Origin: Xanthobacter autotrophicus
GTDB lineage: Bacteria > Pseudomonadota > Alphaproteobacteria > Rhizobiales > Xanthobacteraceae
NCBI RefSeq assembly: GCF_043194295.1
Contig: NZ_JBAFVK010000019.1
Strand: one strand, 5' to 3'
Length of the DNA: 64,000 nt
Positions 15,401 through 25,278 of this stretch are shown one piece after another; positions within the stretch are counted from its first letter, which is position 1, and each line of letters starts with the position of its first letter. The position numbers and the translations under genes were made by a program. Below the pieces are notes generated by a model. The model did not search any database and had not been told where the DNA came from. It saw only the letters and a list, made by a program, of their open reading frames with translations.

Positions 15401-15619
15401 GCCTTCGGCGACACCACGCCTACCTCCGTCAACGCCTTCGCGGTGTTCGACGCCTACACGGTGGCGGGCGTGCCCATCGCCGAGGATGCGGCGGTGGTGG
15501 AAGCCGGCCTCGACATCAAGCTCTCCCCGCAGGCGACGCTCGGCCTCGTCTATGCCGGCCAGTTCGGCTCGGGCGCCACCGACAACGGCGGCAAGGCCAC
15601 ACTGTCCTACAAGTTCTGA
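12461..15619 (+). CDS. Autotransporter (type Va) with repetitive beta-helix passenger
   Basis: About 1052 residues. A basic N-terminus and hydrophobic stretch ending VTAWAQS form the signal peptide. The passenger consists of glycine, serine and threonine-rich repeats; recurring pieces are GTGTLNVEDGGSVSA, YVGFLGTGTLNV and STWSNSASLHIDGG. These predict a right-handed beta-helix exposed outside the cell. A linker resembling autotransporter pectate-lyase-like strands follows (LAPGNSIGTLSVGG). The last 270 or so residues form a beta-barrel from LVFWATGFGSWGS to the terminal aromatic residue of TLSYKF. ATG codons at 12416 and 12443 are alternative starts; 12461 is preceded by GGGGG at 4 nt. Likely adhesin; ligand unknown. 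Confidence 0.9.
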   Translation: MGNGKTERLRGRKAIGGTMTLRALRAGARISAASVLAAGMVVPVTAWAQSVTTTGDVNPSPAVSPDWNLAVPLEVGFLNEGSLTVEGGGTVSAPTVSVGAFATGTATVTGTGSSLSSTVLYSGFLGSGTLNIEDGASVSATVVFIGGFTDGAATVTGAGSSLSSGSTLYVGFLGTGTLNVEDGGSVSAINTTIGGFKDGTATVTGAGSSITGSSVLYVGFLGTGTLNVENGATASAPTTYIGGSASGTATITGTGSSLSSDTVYVGYLGAGTLNVTDGGSVSDTDGYLGSNGIAGTATVSGTGSTWSNSASLHIDGGSTLTVTDGGGVSSQDGYVGTNGLGGTATISGTGSTWSNSASLHIDGTGTLNVTNGGSVSDTDGYLGSDGFASSATISGAGSIWSNSSSLHIDGGSSLTVTDGGVVKVGATGTGTLDIATAAGSAGTLIIGAAAADAPAAAGTLQVGSIAFGDGAGTLVLNHTAISPYELAANISSTGTTSAIDVYAGVTRLTGDDSGFQGLTTVHGGTLLVGADGGSTVLGGNVVVDSAGTLGGYGKIGGNLTVAGTLAPGNSIGTLSVGGNAGFTSTSTYAVELNTSTGAADKTVVDGAATIATGAVLDVDRSGSGPYLVGTRYTVLTAAGGISGLFALTGDTYLTPFYDLGLVSDGTTMALEVEKTTQFADAALTFNQRNTAAALDRLPADGALSFAVGNQASFAAARVAFDLLSGELYASAKTVFIEDSRFVRNAMNDRLRAATDAVATASAPALAYVKGVPTKVAPNHDGLVFWATGFGSWGSIDTDGNAASLDSSTGGLLVGADAPVGDWRVGVLAGYSGTSFSVDDRASSGSSDNYHVGLYGGSAWGALSLRTGAAYTWQDVSSTRTVAFPGLFDQLSGDYTAGTAQVFGELGWRINAAGVAFEPFANLAYVNLDTQGFTETGGIAALTVDGESTGVTFTTLGLRASAAFDLGSMAAVARGTLGWRHAFGDTTPTSVNAFAVFDAYTVAGVPIAEDAAVVEAGLDIKLSPQATLGLVYAGQFGSGATDNGGKATLSYKF
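12690..13725 (+). repeat. Degenerate tandem repeats in the autotransporter passenger
   Basis: DNA-level repeats of roughly 130-145 bp encode units of about 45 residues. For example, TACGTGGGCTTCCTCGGCAC recurs near 12966 and 13107, and AGCAACAGCGCCAGCCTCCA recurs near 13379 and 13521, with a close variant near 13661. Near-identical blocks suggest recent duplication or recombination, so copy number may vary between strains. Confidence 0.8.
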
Positions 15620-15670
15620 GCACGGGAGCGCCCGGGCTGATCCAGCCGGGGCGCGATATGCACCAACCCG

Positions 15671-15699
15671 AACGGCCTCGGTCCCTGACCGAGGCCGTT
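15671..15699. terminator. Bidirectional terminator between autotransporter and ABC-F genes
   Basis: A perfect 12-bp inverted repeat, AACGGCCTCGGT with loop CCCTG and arm ACCGAGGCCGTT, lies in the 84-bp gap between two convergent genes. There is no long T run on either strand, but placement and stem quality favour a shared terminator. Confidence 0.7.
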
Positions 15700-15703
15700 G
15701 GCG

Positions 15704-17326
<1,623 letters not shown>

Positions 17327-17556
17327 GCGCGGGGATCTCGGGGAGATGGGGAGCTTGTGCGCGCAAATAGGCCATCAGGCGCCTGCGGGAAAGGGCGCGC
17401 AGGCCATGCCAGCTCCTCGCCATGCCTCGCCATCGCCGGCACGCCGCCCGCCGCGGCCGGCCCCATCCGGGCGCAACCCCATGACAGGTCAGGGGAAGCT
17501 GCGGACGAGCCGACCCTTGCGAGCCGACCTTTGGGACGGCCGGCCCCCGCCTCAGG

Positions 17557-19035
17557 TCACGAGGTCGCGGCCAGGCCCTGCGGCACTCGCTCCGGTCGCG
17601 CCGCAGGCTCGGTCTCCAGCACAGCCCCATGGCCGGCGAGGGGCAGGCTGAAGACGGCGGTGAGCCCGCCCGCCCGGTTGGCGAGGGTCACGTCGCCGCC
17701 GTGGCGGCGCGCGACGGTACGCACGATGGCAAGGCCAAGGCCGTGGCCGCCGGTCTCCCGGCACCGGGAGCTTTCCAGCCGGAAGAAGGGAGCGAACACC
17801 TGCTCCTGCAATTCCTCGGCGATACCCGGCCCATCGTCCTCCACCACGATGAGGGCGGCATCGCCGCTGCGCTCCACCCGCACCCGCGCCCGCTCGCCGT
17901 AGCGAACCGCGTTCTCCACCAAGTTGCGGCAGGCGCGGCGCACCGCATCCGGCCGGCAGCGGCAGCCGACCTTGGGGGAGTCCTCGAACGTCACGTCCCA
18001 GCCGATCTCGGCGAGGTCGTCGCACAAGCTCTCCACCAGAGCCGACACTTCCACCGTGCGGGTGGTCTCGGCGGTGGCCTCGGCCCGCACGAAGGCCAGG
18101 CTTGCCTCCGCCATGCCCTGGATCTCGGCGATGGTGCCGAGCATCTTCTCCCGCAGGTCGTCGTCAGCGACGAATTCGGCGCGCAGGCGCAGGGAGGTGA
18201 GCGGCGTCCGCAAATCGTGGCTCAGGGCCGCGAACATGCGGGTGCGGTCGTCCACGAAGCGCGTCAGGCGCTCCTGCATGCGGTTGAAGGCGATGGCGGT
18301 CACGTCGTCCGGGCCGCTCTCCGGCAGGGGATCGATCTTCTCGCCCCGGCCGAGGGCTTCCGCCGCATTGGCGAGGCGCCGCAGCGGCCGGGTGATGCCC
18401 TGCGCGGCGACCACCGCGAGGACGCAGAAGAACAGGCCCGCCGCGCCGAGGAAAGTGAGCGACCGCGCAGTCCAGAACCATTCGTGCCCGGGCTTGACGA
18501 AGGCCGCGTTCAGCCACGATCCATCGGGCAGCTGGGCGGCGATGCCCATGCCGTTCTCGTCATCCAGATAGATGAACTGGGCCGGGGTGGGCAGCGGCCA
18601 CAGCTCCGCCGACAGCGGGATCCATTGGGTGGAGCCCCCCTGGGGCGGCACCTTGGGCAGTTGGACCACCGGCTCCGGCTCTCCCGCGCCGACATGGGCG
18701 GGCAGATGGACCCGTGGCAGCGGCCGGCGCAGCTCGGTCCAGGCGGCGGCGCGCCACTCGGCGGGCGGCCGGGGGGTGGCCGCCGAGATCCAGTAGCGGG
18801 TGAAGCTGGTGTCGCTGGCGCGCAGGATATCGTTTTGCAGCGACGGCGGCGTCGCTACCAGCACCCGCACCAGCGCGGCGCAGCGGCTCAGCATCTCGCC
18901 CTTGGCCACCTTGCGCAGAGACTGGCCGTGCTGATCCCAGGAGATGCAGAAGGCCACCACCTGCGACAACGCAAGAATGACCAAAGTGAAGCAGATGAAG
19001 CGCGCGGCGAGGCTGCGCCGGAACAGGCGGATCAT
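17557..19035 (-). CDS. Sensor histidine kinase, EnvZ-like
   Basis: A 492-residue inner-membrane kinase. The first helix is at about residues 12-32, followed by a periplasmic domain of roughly 150 residues and a second helix around 195-215. Then come HAMP, HisKA with His273 (ALSHDLRTPL), and HATPase with N box NLVENAVRYG, G1 EDDGPGIAEE and G2 HGLGLAIVR. The ATG at 19035 overlaps the TGA of the upstream response regulator gene (ATGA on the minus strand), so the pair is co-translated; the longer open frame upstream is inside the regulator. The signal is not evident from sequence. Confidence 0.93.
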   Translation of the reverse strand: MIRLFRRSLAARFICFTLVILALSQVVAFCISWDQHGQSLRKVAKGEMLSRCAALVRVLVATPPSLQNDILRASDTSFTRYWISAATPRPPAEWRAAAWTELRRPLPRVHLPAHVGAGEPEPVVQLPKVPPQGGSTQWIPLSAELWPLPTPAQFIYLDDENGMGIAAQLPDGSWLNAAFVKPGHEWFWTARSLTFLGAAGLFFCVLAVVAAQGITRPLRRLANAAEALGRGEKIDPLPESGPDDVTAIAFNRMQERLTRFVDDRTRMFAALSHDLRTPLTSLRLRAEFVADDDLREKMLGTIAEIQGMAEASLAFVRAEATAETTRTVEVSALVESLCDDLAEIGWDVTFEDSPKVGCRCRPDAVRRACRNLVENAVRYGERARVRVERSGDAALIVVEDDGPGIAEELQEQVFAPFFRLESSRCRETGGHGLGLAIVRTVARRHGGDVTLANRAGGLTAVFSLPLAGHGAVLETEPAARPERVPQGLAATS

Positions 19036-19754
19036 GCGCGTTCCACCTCCGCTGTGAGGCTGTAGCCGCCGCCCCAGTGGGTCTTGATGAGGGCCGGCAC
19101 CTTGGGATCGGCCTCCACCTTCTTGCGCAGGCGGCTGACCTGGTTGTCGATGCTGCGGTCGAACGGATCGGCGGCGCGCCCCGCCGTGAGGTCGAGCAGC
19201 TGGTCGCGGCTCAGCACGATGCCGGGATGGTCGAGGAAGGCGCACAGCAAGCGGAATTCGGCGGTGCTCAGGGGCACGGCCACGTCATCCTCGGTCATCA
19301 GCTCGCGGCGGCCCACGTCCAGCTTCCACCGGTCGAAGCGGACGGTCTTGGCGGCGATATGCCCCTTCTGCGGCGGCAGGCTGTGGACACGGCGCAGCAC
19401 CGCCTTGATGCGCGCCAGCAGCTCTCGCGGGCTGAACGGCTTGGTCACATAATCGTCGGCACCGATCTCCAGGCCCACGATGCGGTCGGTCTCCTCCGCC
19501 ATGGCGGTGAGCAGGATCACCGGCAGGTCGGTGGTGCTGCGCAGGAAGCGGCACAGGGCAAGGCCATCCTCGCCGGGCATCATCACATCCAGCACCACCA
19601 GATCGGGCGCGGCCCCGCGCTCCAGCTGACGCCGCAGGGCCGCCGCGCTGTCCGCGAGGCTGGTGCGATAGCCATGCTGGGTGAGGTATTTGCCGACCAG
19701 ATCGCGGATGTCGCGATGGTCGTCCACGATGGCGATGTGGGGTGCGCTGTCCAT
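19032..19754 (-). CDS. OmpR-family response regulator
   Basis: A 240-residue regulator with an N-terminal receiver (acidic IVDDHRD, phospho-acceptor Asp in VVLDVMMPGEDG, Lys in VTKPFSPREL) and a C-terminal winged helix (PLSTAEFRLLCAFLDHPG to HWGGGYSL). The ATG at 19754 follows AGAGGAA and is preferred over one 24 nt upstream that lacks a ribosome site. It forms an overlapping pair with the downstream kinase. Two TGTA-N6-TGT(A/G) repeats in the adjacent upstream region are candidate binding sites for this protein. Confidence 0.94.
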   Translation of the reverse strand: MDSAPHIAIVDDHRDIRDLVGKYLTQHGYRTSLADSAAALRRQLERGAAPDLVVLDVMMPGEDGLALCRFLRSTTDLPVILLTAMAEETDRIVGLEIGADDYVTKPFSPRELLARIKAVLRRVHSLPPQKGHIAAKTVRFDRWKLDVGRRELMTEDDVAVPLSTAEFRLLCAFLDHPGIVLSRDQLLDLTAGRAADPFDRSIDNQVSRLRKKVEADPKVPALIKTHWGGGYSLTAEVERA

Positions 19755-19810
19755 TTCCTCTGCTCCTTCAGGGACCATAGGCCGAGCGCGCGCGGTGCCC
19801 AGTTCAAAAG

Positions 19811-19826
19811 TGTATCAGACTGTAAC
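19811..19826 (+). promoter_or_regulatory. Candidate OmpR-type regulator site 1
   Basis: TGTATCAGACTGTAAC contains TGTA twice at a 10-bp period, the layout of tandem half-sites bound by OmpR-family dimers. It lies 57 bp upstream of the response regulator start, so it could mediate autoregulation. Inferred from spacing and duplication only. Confidence 0.45.
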
Positions 19827-19967
19827 CGCTCACGGATTTGCGATCGGGGACGATTCCCCGGCGCCCGGACCACCGTTTTCGCCTTTGCCCGGGCCCGTTT
19901 CTGGCGCCTCTGCCGCCTCGCCCGGCCCGGCTGACACCATCCCTCGACCGGCGTCGCCGCCCGCGAA

Positions 19968-19983
19968 TGTATCGGCCTGTGAC
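19968..19983 (+). promoter_or_regulatory. Candidate OmpR-type regulator site 2
   Basis: TGTATCGGCCTGTGAC matches site 1 at 13 of 16 positions in the same orientation. It lies about 155 bp before the small exported protein gene at 20138, making that gene a candidate target of the two-component pair. Confidence 0.42.
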
Positions 19984-20137
19984 GAGGCCGCCGGACGCGA
20001 CATTTGACGACGAACCCGACGGTTTCCGGGGACAGTTCTGCGACAAGCACCCCCTAGGGTCTGGGCATCGGGCAGCACCGCCCGGCTTCGACATCAAGCC
20101 CGTCTCCATCGAGACCGGTCACATAAGGAAGTGTCCC

Positions 20138-20380
20138 ATGCGTCATCTGATCATCGCCGCCGTTTCGGCTCTCGCCCTCACCTCCACCGCCGCCATGGCC
20201 CAGGAGAATGGCCAGAACACCTCGCGGGAGACGCCCCGCGCCTATGCCCCCGCCACCCACCAGAACAGCAATGCTGCCAAGCCCTTCCACGTCCTCTCCG
20301 GCCAGAAGGACCAGCAGACCATCACCGAGCAGGACCGCCTGTTCCTGGAGCAGGGCGACCGCGGCCTCGGCAACGGCTGA
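20138..20380 (+). CDS. Small exported protein of unknown function
   Basis: An 80-residue protein with a clear signal peptide (AAVSALALTSTAAMAQ, cleavage about residue 21), leaving a polar mature peptide of about 58 residues rich in Gln, Asn and Thr. A ribosome site ATAAGGAAG precedes ATG 20138. I do not recognise the family. It is divergent from an OmpR/EnvZ-type pair and followed by a strong hairpin, so it is a single-gene unit, perhaps controlled by that pair. Confidence 0.75.
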   Translation: MRHLIIAAVSALALTSTAAMAQENGQNTSRETPRAYAPATHQNSNAAKPFHVLSGQKDQQTITEQDRLFLEQGDRGLGNG

Positions 20381-20461
20381 GGCTCGGCCCGCCCAGGGCG
20401 GTCGGACCTGAGGCCGCCCGGGCAGGCATTCCAACCACAGACCCCACGGGCACGCCCCGCG

Positions 20462-20500
20462 GATGGACGGCTTCCGGTCCCCCCACGGAAGCCGTCCATC
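20462..20500 (+). terminator. Terminator of the small exported protein gene
   Basis: A perfect 15-bp inverted repeat (GATGGACGGCTTCCG with its exact complement) around a 9-nt loop, starting 82 bp after the stop. The next bases include CTCCTGTTT, a weak T-rich tail. Confidence 0.7.
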
Positions 20501-20691
20501 GGCGGGGCGCTCCTGTTTGGTCATCAGGGCGCGGTCCGCGCGTTCACGGAGGTGAAATCCGCCGGCCCGACACTGTAGATTCCCGCACAACGGTACCGGC
20601 GTTCGACCCGCGTGACCGGCCCAGCATCTTCCCAAGTTCCTCCGCGCGGACCAACATGGGCGCGGACCGGATGGGGACAGGATGTATCGGG

Positions 20692-21165
20692 ATGTCGAAG
20701 GCGACGCGGGCCACCAAGACGCTGGAACAGGCGAAGATCGCCTTCACCGTGCACAGCTACGATTATGACCCCGACGCGGACCGCATCGGCATCCAGGCCG
20801 CCGAGGCCCTGGGGGAAACACCCGAGCGCGTGCTGAAGACGCTGATGGCGCTGGTGGACGGCAAGGCGGTGTGCGTGATCGTGCCGTCGGACCACGAGGT
20901 CTCCATGAAGAAGCTCGCCGCCGCGTTCGGCGGCAAGTCCGCCCAGATGATGAAGCCGGCCGACGCGGAGCGCATGAGCGGCTACAAGGTGGGCGGCATC
21001 AGCCCGTTCGGGCAGATGAAGAAGGTGCCCGCCGCCATGGAAGAGCAGGCCATCCACCACGATACGGTCTTCATCAACGGGGGCCAGCGCGGGCTTCAGG
21101 TGCGGCTCAACCCGCGCGAGGCGGCCACCCTGCTCAATGCCGCCGTGGTGCCGCTGGTGGCGTGA
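20692..21165 (+). CDS. ybaK: Cys-tRNA(Pro)/Cys-tRNA(Cys) deacylase YbaK
   Basis: A 157-residue YbaK/EbsC-type protein that hydrolyses mischarged Cys-tRNA(Pro) in trans in the cytoplasm. Typical stretches are present: FTVHSYDYDP, ALGETPERVLKTL, the conserved lysine region VSMKKLAAAFGGKSA and the substrate-loop motif YKVGGISPFGQ. Length is normal. The ATG at 20692 gives the standard N-terminus; an upstream GGACAGG about 10 nt away is the likely ribosome site. The gene stands alone between a terminator and the sulfatase. Confidence 0.92.
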   Translation: MSKATRATKTLEQAKIAFTVHSYDYDPDADRIGIQAAEALGETPERVLKTLMALVDGKAVCVIVPSDHEVSMKKLAAAFGGKSAQMMKPADAERMSGYKVGGISPFGQMKKVPAAMEEQAIHHDTVFINGGQRGLQVRLNPREAATLLNAAVVPLVA

Positions 21166-21490
21166 GCCGCCGCGAACGCTCCTTCCCCCGCCACGTGGTC
21201 TCGGTCTGCGACGGGCGTCGGGAGAGCGTGCCCACGCGCCTCGCCGGCCACCCATCGAATGATGATCGGCGCCGCTAACGGCGAGACGCAAGTAGGGCAC
21301 GGCACGCGGTGGCGCGTGAGGTATAATTCGGCGCCTCGACGCCGGCCAGCCGCATTGACCTCGATCATAGGATATGCGCTCCTCCGCGCCGACACTGATC
21401 GATGTTCTGCCAGCGACAGCTTCTACTGACGTTAAGTAACAAGACGGGTCAGAAATACGCGAATACCTCTATTTCCGGAGGAAACTAGAC
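21166..21490. other. Intergenic region before the sulfatase gene
   Basis: A 325-bp gap without a supportable gene. The final 110 bp is A+T-richer and ends in a strong GGAGGAAAC ribosome site at about 21477, so it probably holds the sulfatase promoter. No clear repeat or operator was found. Confidence 0.4.
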
Positions 21491-24148
21491 ATGTCCCGTA
21501 TCTTTGTGCTGGCAATGATGGCCGGCCTCACCGTACTCGGCGCGTTGCCCGCCAGTGCCCAGAAGATCAACGGGACGCCCGGCGCCCCGGATTCCACCAT
21601 CGTGATCGATGGTGCCCAGATCCCCGCGCCGCCGCAGAAGTTCGAGGGCGTGATCAAGGAGTTGGCGCAGGACTCCAAGCCGTTCTGGCCGGCGCGGATC
21701 GTGCCGCCCGCGGGCGCGCCCAACGTGCTGCTCATCATGACCGACGACGTCGGCTTCGGCGCGCCGTCCACCTTCGGCGGCGTCATTCCCACGCCCAGCC
21801 TCGACCGCATCGCCAACGACGGGCTGCGCTACACCAATTTCCACTCCACCGCCCTGTGCTCGCCCACCCGCGCGGCGCTGATCACCGGACGCAACCACCA
21901 TTCCGCCGGCTTCGCCGTGGTGTCCGAGATGGCCACGGGCTATCCGGGCTACAACAGCATTATCTCCGAAGACAAGGCCACCGTCGGCCGGATCCTGAGG
22001 GACAACGGCTACCGCACCTCGTGGTTCGGCAAGAACCACAACACGCCGGCCTTCCAGGCCATCTCAACCGGCCCGTTCGACCAGTGGCCCACGGGCATGG
22101 GGTTTGAGTATTTCTACGGCTTCATGGGCGGCGACACCAGCCAGTGGCAGCCGGACAACCTGGCCCGCAACACCACCTATATCTATCCGTTCCAGGGCAA
22201 TCCCTCGTTCAACCTGACCACGGCCATGGCGGACGAAGCCATCGCCTATATGAACAAGATCAATACCCTGACGCCGGACCAGCCGTTCTTCGTCTATTAC
22301 GTGCCCGGCGGCACCCACGCCCCGCATCATCCGACCCCCGAATGGATCGAGAAGGCGACGAACCTGCACCTGTTCGACAAGGGCTGGAACGCGCTGCGCG
22401 ACCAGATCTTCGAGAACCAGAAGAAGCTCGGCGTCATCCCCCAGAACGCGAAGATGACGCCCTGGCCGGACGACCTGCTGAAGCGCTGGGACAAGCTCAC
22501 CGACGACGAGCAGAAGATGTTCAAGCGTCAGGTGGATGTCTACGCCGCCTTCCTGATGTATACGGACAATGAGATCGGCCGCGTCATCCAGGCGGTCGAG
22601 GACATGGGCAAGCTGGACAACACGCTGATCATCTATATCAGCGGCGACAACGGCTCCAGCGCCGAAGGCACGCTCATCGGCACCCCCAACGAAGTCGCCA
22701 TGTTCAACGGCGTCGACGTGCCGGTGGAAGACCAGCTGAAGTATTTCTATGATGTCTGGGGCTCGGACAAGACCTACAACCACATGGCGGTGGGCTGGAC
22801 CTGGGCCTTCTCGACTCCCTTCTCCTGGACCAAGCAGGTGGCCTCCCACTTCGGCGGCACCAGGCAGGGCGTGGCCATCTCCTGGCCCAAGGTGATCAAG
22901 GACAAGGGCGGCATCCGCTCCCAGTTCCACCATGTGATCGACATCGCGCCGACCATCCTGGAGGCCAGCGGCATCAAGGCTCCCGATATGGTGGACGGGG
23001 TCAGGCAGGCCCCCATCGAAGGGGTCAGCATGGCCTACACCTTCGACAAGGCCAATGCGACCGCGCCCTCCACCCACAAGACCCAGTATTTCGAGATGAT
23101 GGGCGATCACGCCATCTATAACGAGGGCTGGATGCTGAGCAGCAAGGTGATGCGCCCGCCGTGGGTGACGCAGGGCACGCTGGTCTCCGATCCCGCCAAA
23201 TATCCGTGGGAACTCTACAATATTTCGGAAGACTGGACCCAGTACGAGGACGTTTCCGCCAAGCATCCCGACAAGGTGAAGGCGATGGCGGACCTGTTCT
23301 GGTCCGAGGCCCGGAAATACCAGGTGCTTCCCCTCGATTCCACCGTGGCCACGCGGCTCATCACGCCGCGCCCGAGCATCACCGCGGGCCGCAACGTCTT
23401 CACCTGGACCACGCCGCTCACCGGCACACCCAATGGCGACGCGCCCTCGGTGCTGAACACCTCCTACAGCTTCACGGCGGATGTGGTGGTGCCCGAGGGT
23501 GGCGGCGACGGCATGCTCATCACCCAGGGCGGGCGGTTCGCCGGCTATGGCTTCTACCTGCTCAAGGGCAAGCCGACCTTCACCTGGAACCTCGTTGGCC
23601 TGAAGAAGGTGAAGTGGCAGGGCACCGAGCCGCTGGCGCCGGGCAAGCACACCCTGGTGTTCGACTTCAAATATGACGGCCTCGGCATGGGAACGCTGGC
23701 CTTCGGCTCCAGCAGCGGACTCGGCCAGAGCGGCACCGGCACCCTGAGCGTGGACGGCAAGGTGGTGGCGACCCAGTCCATGCCCCACACCATCCCGCTC
23801 ATCCTCGCCTGGGACGAGAATCTGGACGTGGGCTCCGACACCGGGACCCCGGTGGACGACGCCGACTATCAGGTGCCGTTCGCCTTCACCGGCAAGATCA
23901 ACAAGATCACGCTGGCCATCGACCAGCCGAAGCTGACGCCGGAGGACATCGCCAAGCTGCGCGACGCGGCGGCGAAAGCCGGTGACGGCCCGGCCCCCGG
24001 CGAGGCCGGCGTCAACCCGGTGGGCGGCATCGCCGCGCCCCGGATGGCGGACCGGCTGGACAAGCTGAAGTCCTGCCGGGCCGAAGCCCTCGCCAAGGGC
24101 CTCGACATGTTCGACCGGATCAAGTTCGTGGAAGGCTGCCTCCGGTAG
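21491..24148 (+). CDS. Periplasmic arylsulfatase-family sulfatase
   Basis: An 885-residue exported type I sulfatase. The signal peptide ends ALPASAQ. The metal-site motif TDDVGFG (Asp85, Asp86) and the maturation motif CSPTR at Cys123 are intact; that Cys must be converted to formylglycine by a separate enzyme not encoded here. Further conserved pieces are FGKNH, GGTHAPHH and GDNGSSAEGT. After about residue 620 there is a C-terminal beta-rich extension (TSYSFTADVVVPEGG to PVDDADYQVPFAFTGK), so the protein is longer than the 500-600 residues of classical arylsulfatases. It probably releases sulfate from organic sulfate esters; substrate unknown. Confidence 0.93.
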   Translation: MSRIFVLAMMAGLTVLGALPASAQKINGTPGAPDSTIVIDGAQIPAPPQKFEGVIKELAQDSKPFWPARIVPPAGAPNVLLIMTDDVGFGAPSTFGGVIPTPSLDRIANDGLRYTNFHSTALCSPTRAALITGRNHHSAGFAVVSEMATGYPGYNSIISEDKATVGRILRDNGYRTSWFGKNHNTPAFQAISTGPFDQWPTGMGFEYFYGFMGGDTSQWQPDNLARNTTYIYPFQGNPSFNLTTAMADEAIAYMNKINTLTPDQPFFVYYVPGGTHAPHHPTPEWIEKATNLHLFDKGWNALRDQIFENQKKLGVIPQNAKMTPWPDDLLKRWDKLTDDEQKMFKRQVDVYAAFLMYTDNEIGRVIQAVEDMGKLDNTLIIYISGDNGSSAEGTLIGTPNEVAMFNGVDVPVEDQLKYFYDVWGSDKTYNHMAVGWTWAFSTPFSWTKQVASHFGGTRQGVAISWPKVIKDKGGIRSQFHHVIDIAPTILEASGIKAPDMVDGVRQAPIEGVSMAYTFDKANATAPSTHKTQYFEMMGDHAIYNEGWMLSSKVMRPPWVTQGTLVSDPAKYPWELYNISEDWTQYEDVSAKHPDKVKAMADLFWSEARKYQVLPLDSTVATRLITPRPSITAGRNVFTWTTPLTGTPNGDAPSVLNTSYSFTADVVVPEGGGDGMLITQGGRFAGYGFYLLKGKPTFTWNLVGLKKVKWQGTEPLAPGKHTLVFDFKYDGLGMGTLAFGSSSGLGQSGTGTLSVDGKVVATQSMPHTIPLILAWDENLDVGSDTGTPVDDADYQVPFAFTGKINKITLAIDQPKLTPEDIAKLRDAAAKAGDGPAPGEAGVNPVGGIAAPRMADRLDKLKSCRAEALAKGLDMFDRIKFVEGCLR

Positions 24149-24161
24149 CGCCGTCCCAGGG

Positions 24162-24186
24162 CCCGCCAGGCCTGTGGCCTGGCGGG
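24162..24186 (+). terminator. Hairpin after the sulfatase gene
   Basis: A perfect 11-bp stem CCCGCCAGGCC with loop TGT, starting 13 bp after the stop and followed by TTCC. Probably terminates or stabilises the sulfatase transcript. Confidence 0.65.
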
Positions 24187-24348
24187 TTCCCCAAGATGGT
24201 ACGGGCGCCGCGCGCGGGGGGCCTCCCTCCTGGCCTGGCGTCGGAAGTCGGAGGCCTGGACAAATCCGTGCGGAATGACGCAACGCGTGTGGTGAATCCG
24301 GCTCGCAACTTTTAGAAAGAATGCACGCGCCGCGCAGATTGCGGCGCA

Positions 24349-24371
24349 CTCTGGTCGGCGCGTGCTTTAGC
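24349..24371 (+). repeat. 23-bp motif, copy B
   Basis: CTCTGGTCGG-CGCGTGCTTTAGC, ending 24 bp before the start codon of the exported protein gene at 24396. Related to copies at 4645 and 46384. Confidence 0.55.
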
Positions 24372-24395
24372 TCCGCATTGAAGGAAGCCGAGATC

Positions 24396-25169
24396 ATGAT
24401 CACGACCCCTGCATGCTCCCCGACGCCGCCGCGCCGCTGGACCGGCACCCTTGCGGCGGCGATGCTGGTTCTCACCTGCGACGCCGCGCTGGCGCAGGAC
24501 GCGGCCAAGCCCCAGCACGTGCCGTTGCAGAAGACCATCGGCGTGCCCCATGCCGGCCGCCCGATCCCCTCGCTGGCCGTGATCAATGCTGCGGGCGCCA
24601 AGCTTGAGGGGAACAAGCTCACCCTCACCGGCGTCTCCGCCAATACCATCGTCTTCGCCGACCGCCCGGTGCGCGCGGCCGGCCATGAGACGATCCAGCA
24701 ATTCCTCATGCAGTGGGACGAGGGCAAGGACAGCTTCGCCATCGATCCGCCCAATGCCACCGTCTCGGTACTGGGCGCCAAGCCCGGCGAGGTGTCCGAC
24801 GTGGTGGTCACGCTGAAGACGCCGAAGCTCGATGGCTCCACCCTCACCTTCGACGTGGCGGTGCTGGAAGGCACCCTGACCCCCGGCGGTCCGGTGGCGC
24901 TCTTCATCGATGCCTGGGCGGTGCGCGGTCCCTATGGCGGCGGCGCGGTGCATGTGGGCGGCTACGGCGCCTATCACGGCGGCGCCTATTACCACGCGCC
25001 GGTCTATCACGGCGCCTGGTATGCCCATCCCGCCTATCCGGCAGGCGCGGCCGTGGCCGGTGCCGCCGTGGGTGTTGCCGCCGGTGCGGCGATCGGGGCC
25101 GCTGCGGCGGCGCCACCGCCGCCGCCTGCCTACTATTGCGGCTATTACCCCTACCCGCCCTGCTACTGA
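24396..25169 (+). CDS. Exported protein with Gly/Tyr/His-rich tail, unknown function
   Basis: A 257-residue protein. The signal peptide ends DAALAQ (about residue 34). Residues 40-175 form a soluble domain containing FADRPVRAAGHETIQQFL and FAIDPPNATVSVLG. From about 180 the sequence becomes low-complexity: GGGAVHVGGYGAYHGGAYY, an Ala/Gly-rich stretch that could insert in a membrane, then PPPPPAYYCGYYPYPPCY. I do not recognise a named function. It sits between a secreted sulfatase and an outer-membrane barrel in the same direction, suggesting an envelope role. Confidence 0.82.
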   Translation: MITTPACSPTPPRRWTGTLAAAMLVLTCDAALAQDAAKPQHVPLQKTIGVPHAGRPIPSLAVINAAGAKLEGNKLTLTGVSANTIVFADRPVRAAGHETIQQFLMQWDEGKDSFAIDPPNATVSVLGAKPGEVSDVVVTLKTPKLDGSTLTFDVAVLEGTLTPGGPVALFIDAWAVRGPYGGGAVHVGGYGAYHGGAYYHAPVYHGAWYAHPAYPAGAAVAGAAVGVAAGAAIGAAAAAPPPPPAYYCGYYPYPPCY

Positions 25170-25278
25170 GCGCGCCCGGCGCCCGCCACACGGCGGGCGC
25201 CGGTCCGGCTCGGGCATGCGGCATGGGGTCAGGTCCGCCTGCAACAGCCGAAGACTGACGACACGAGGGGGGAACCTC

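Larger units (their letters stand above)
19755..20137. other. Divergent regulatory region, OmpR-type regulator / small exported protein
   Basis: About 380 bp between divergent start codons with no supportable gene. It holds two related direct-repeat sites, described separately at 19811 and 19968. Everything else is G+C-rich without clear -35 and -10 boxes. Confidence 0.5.
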
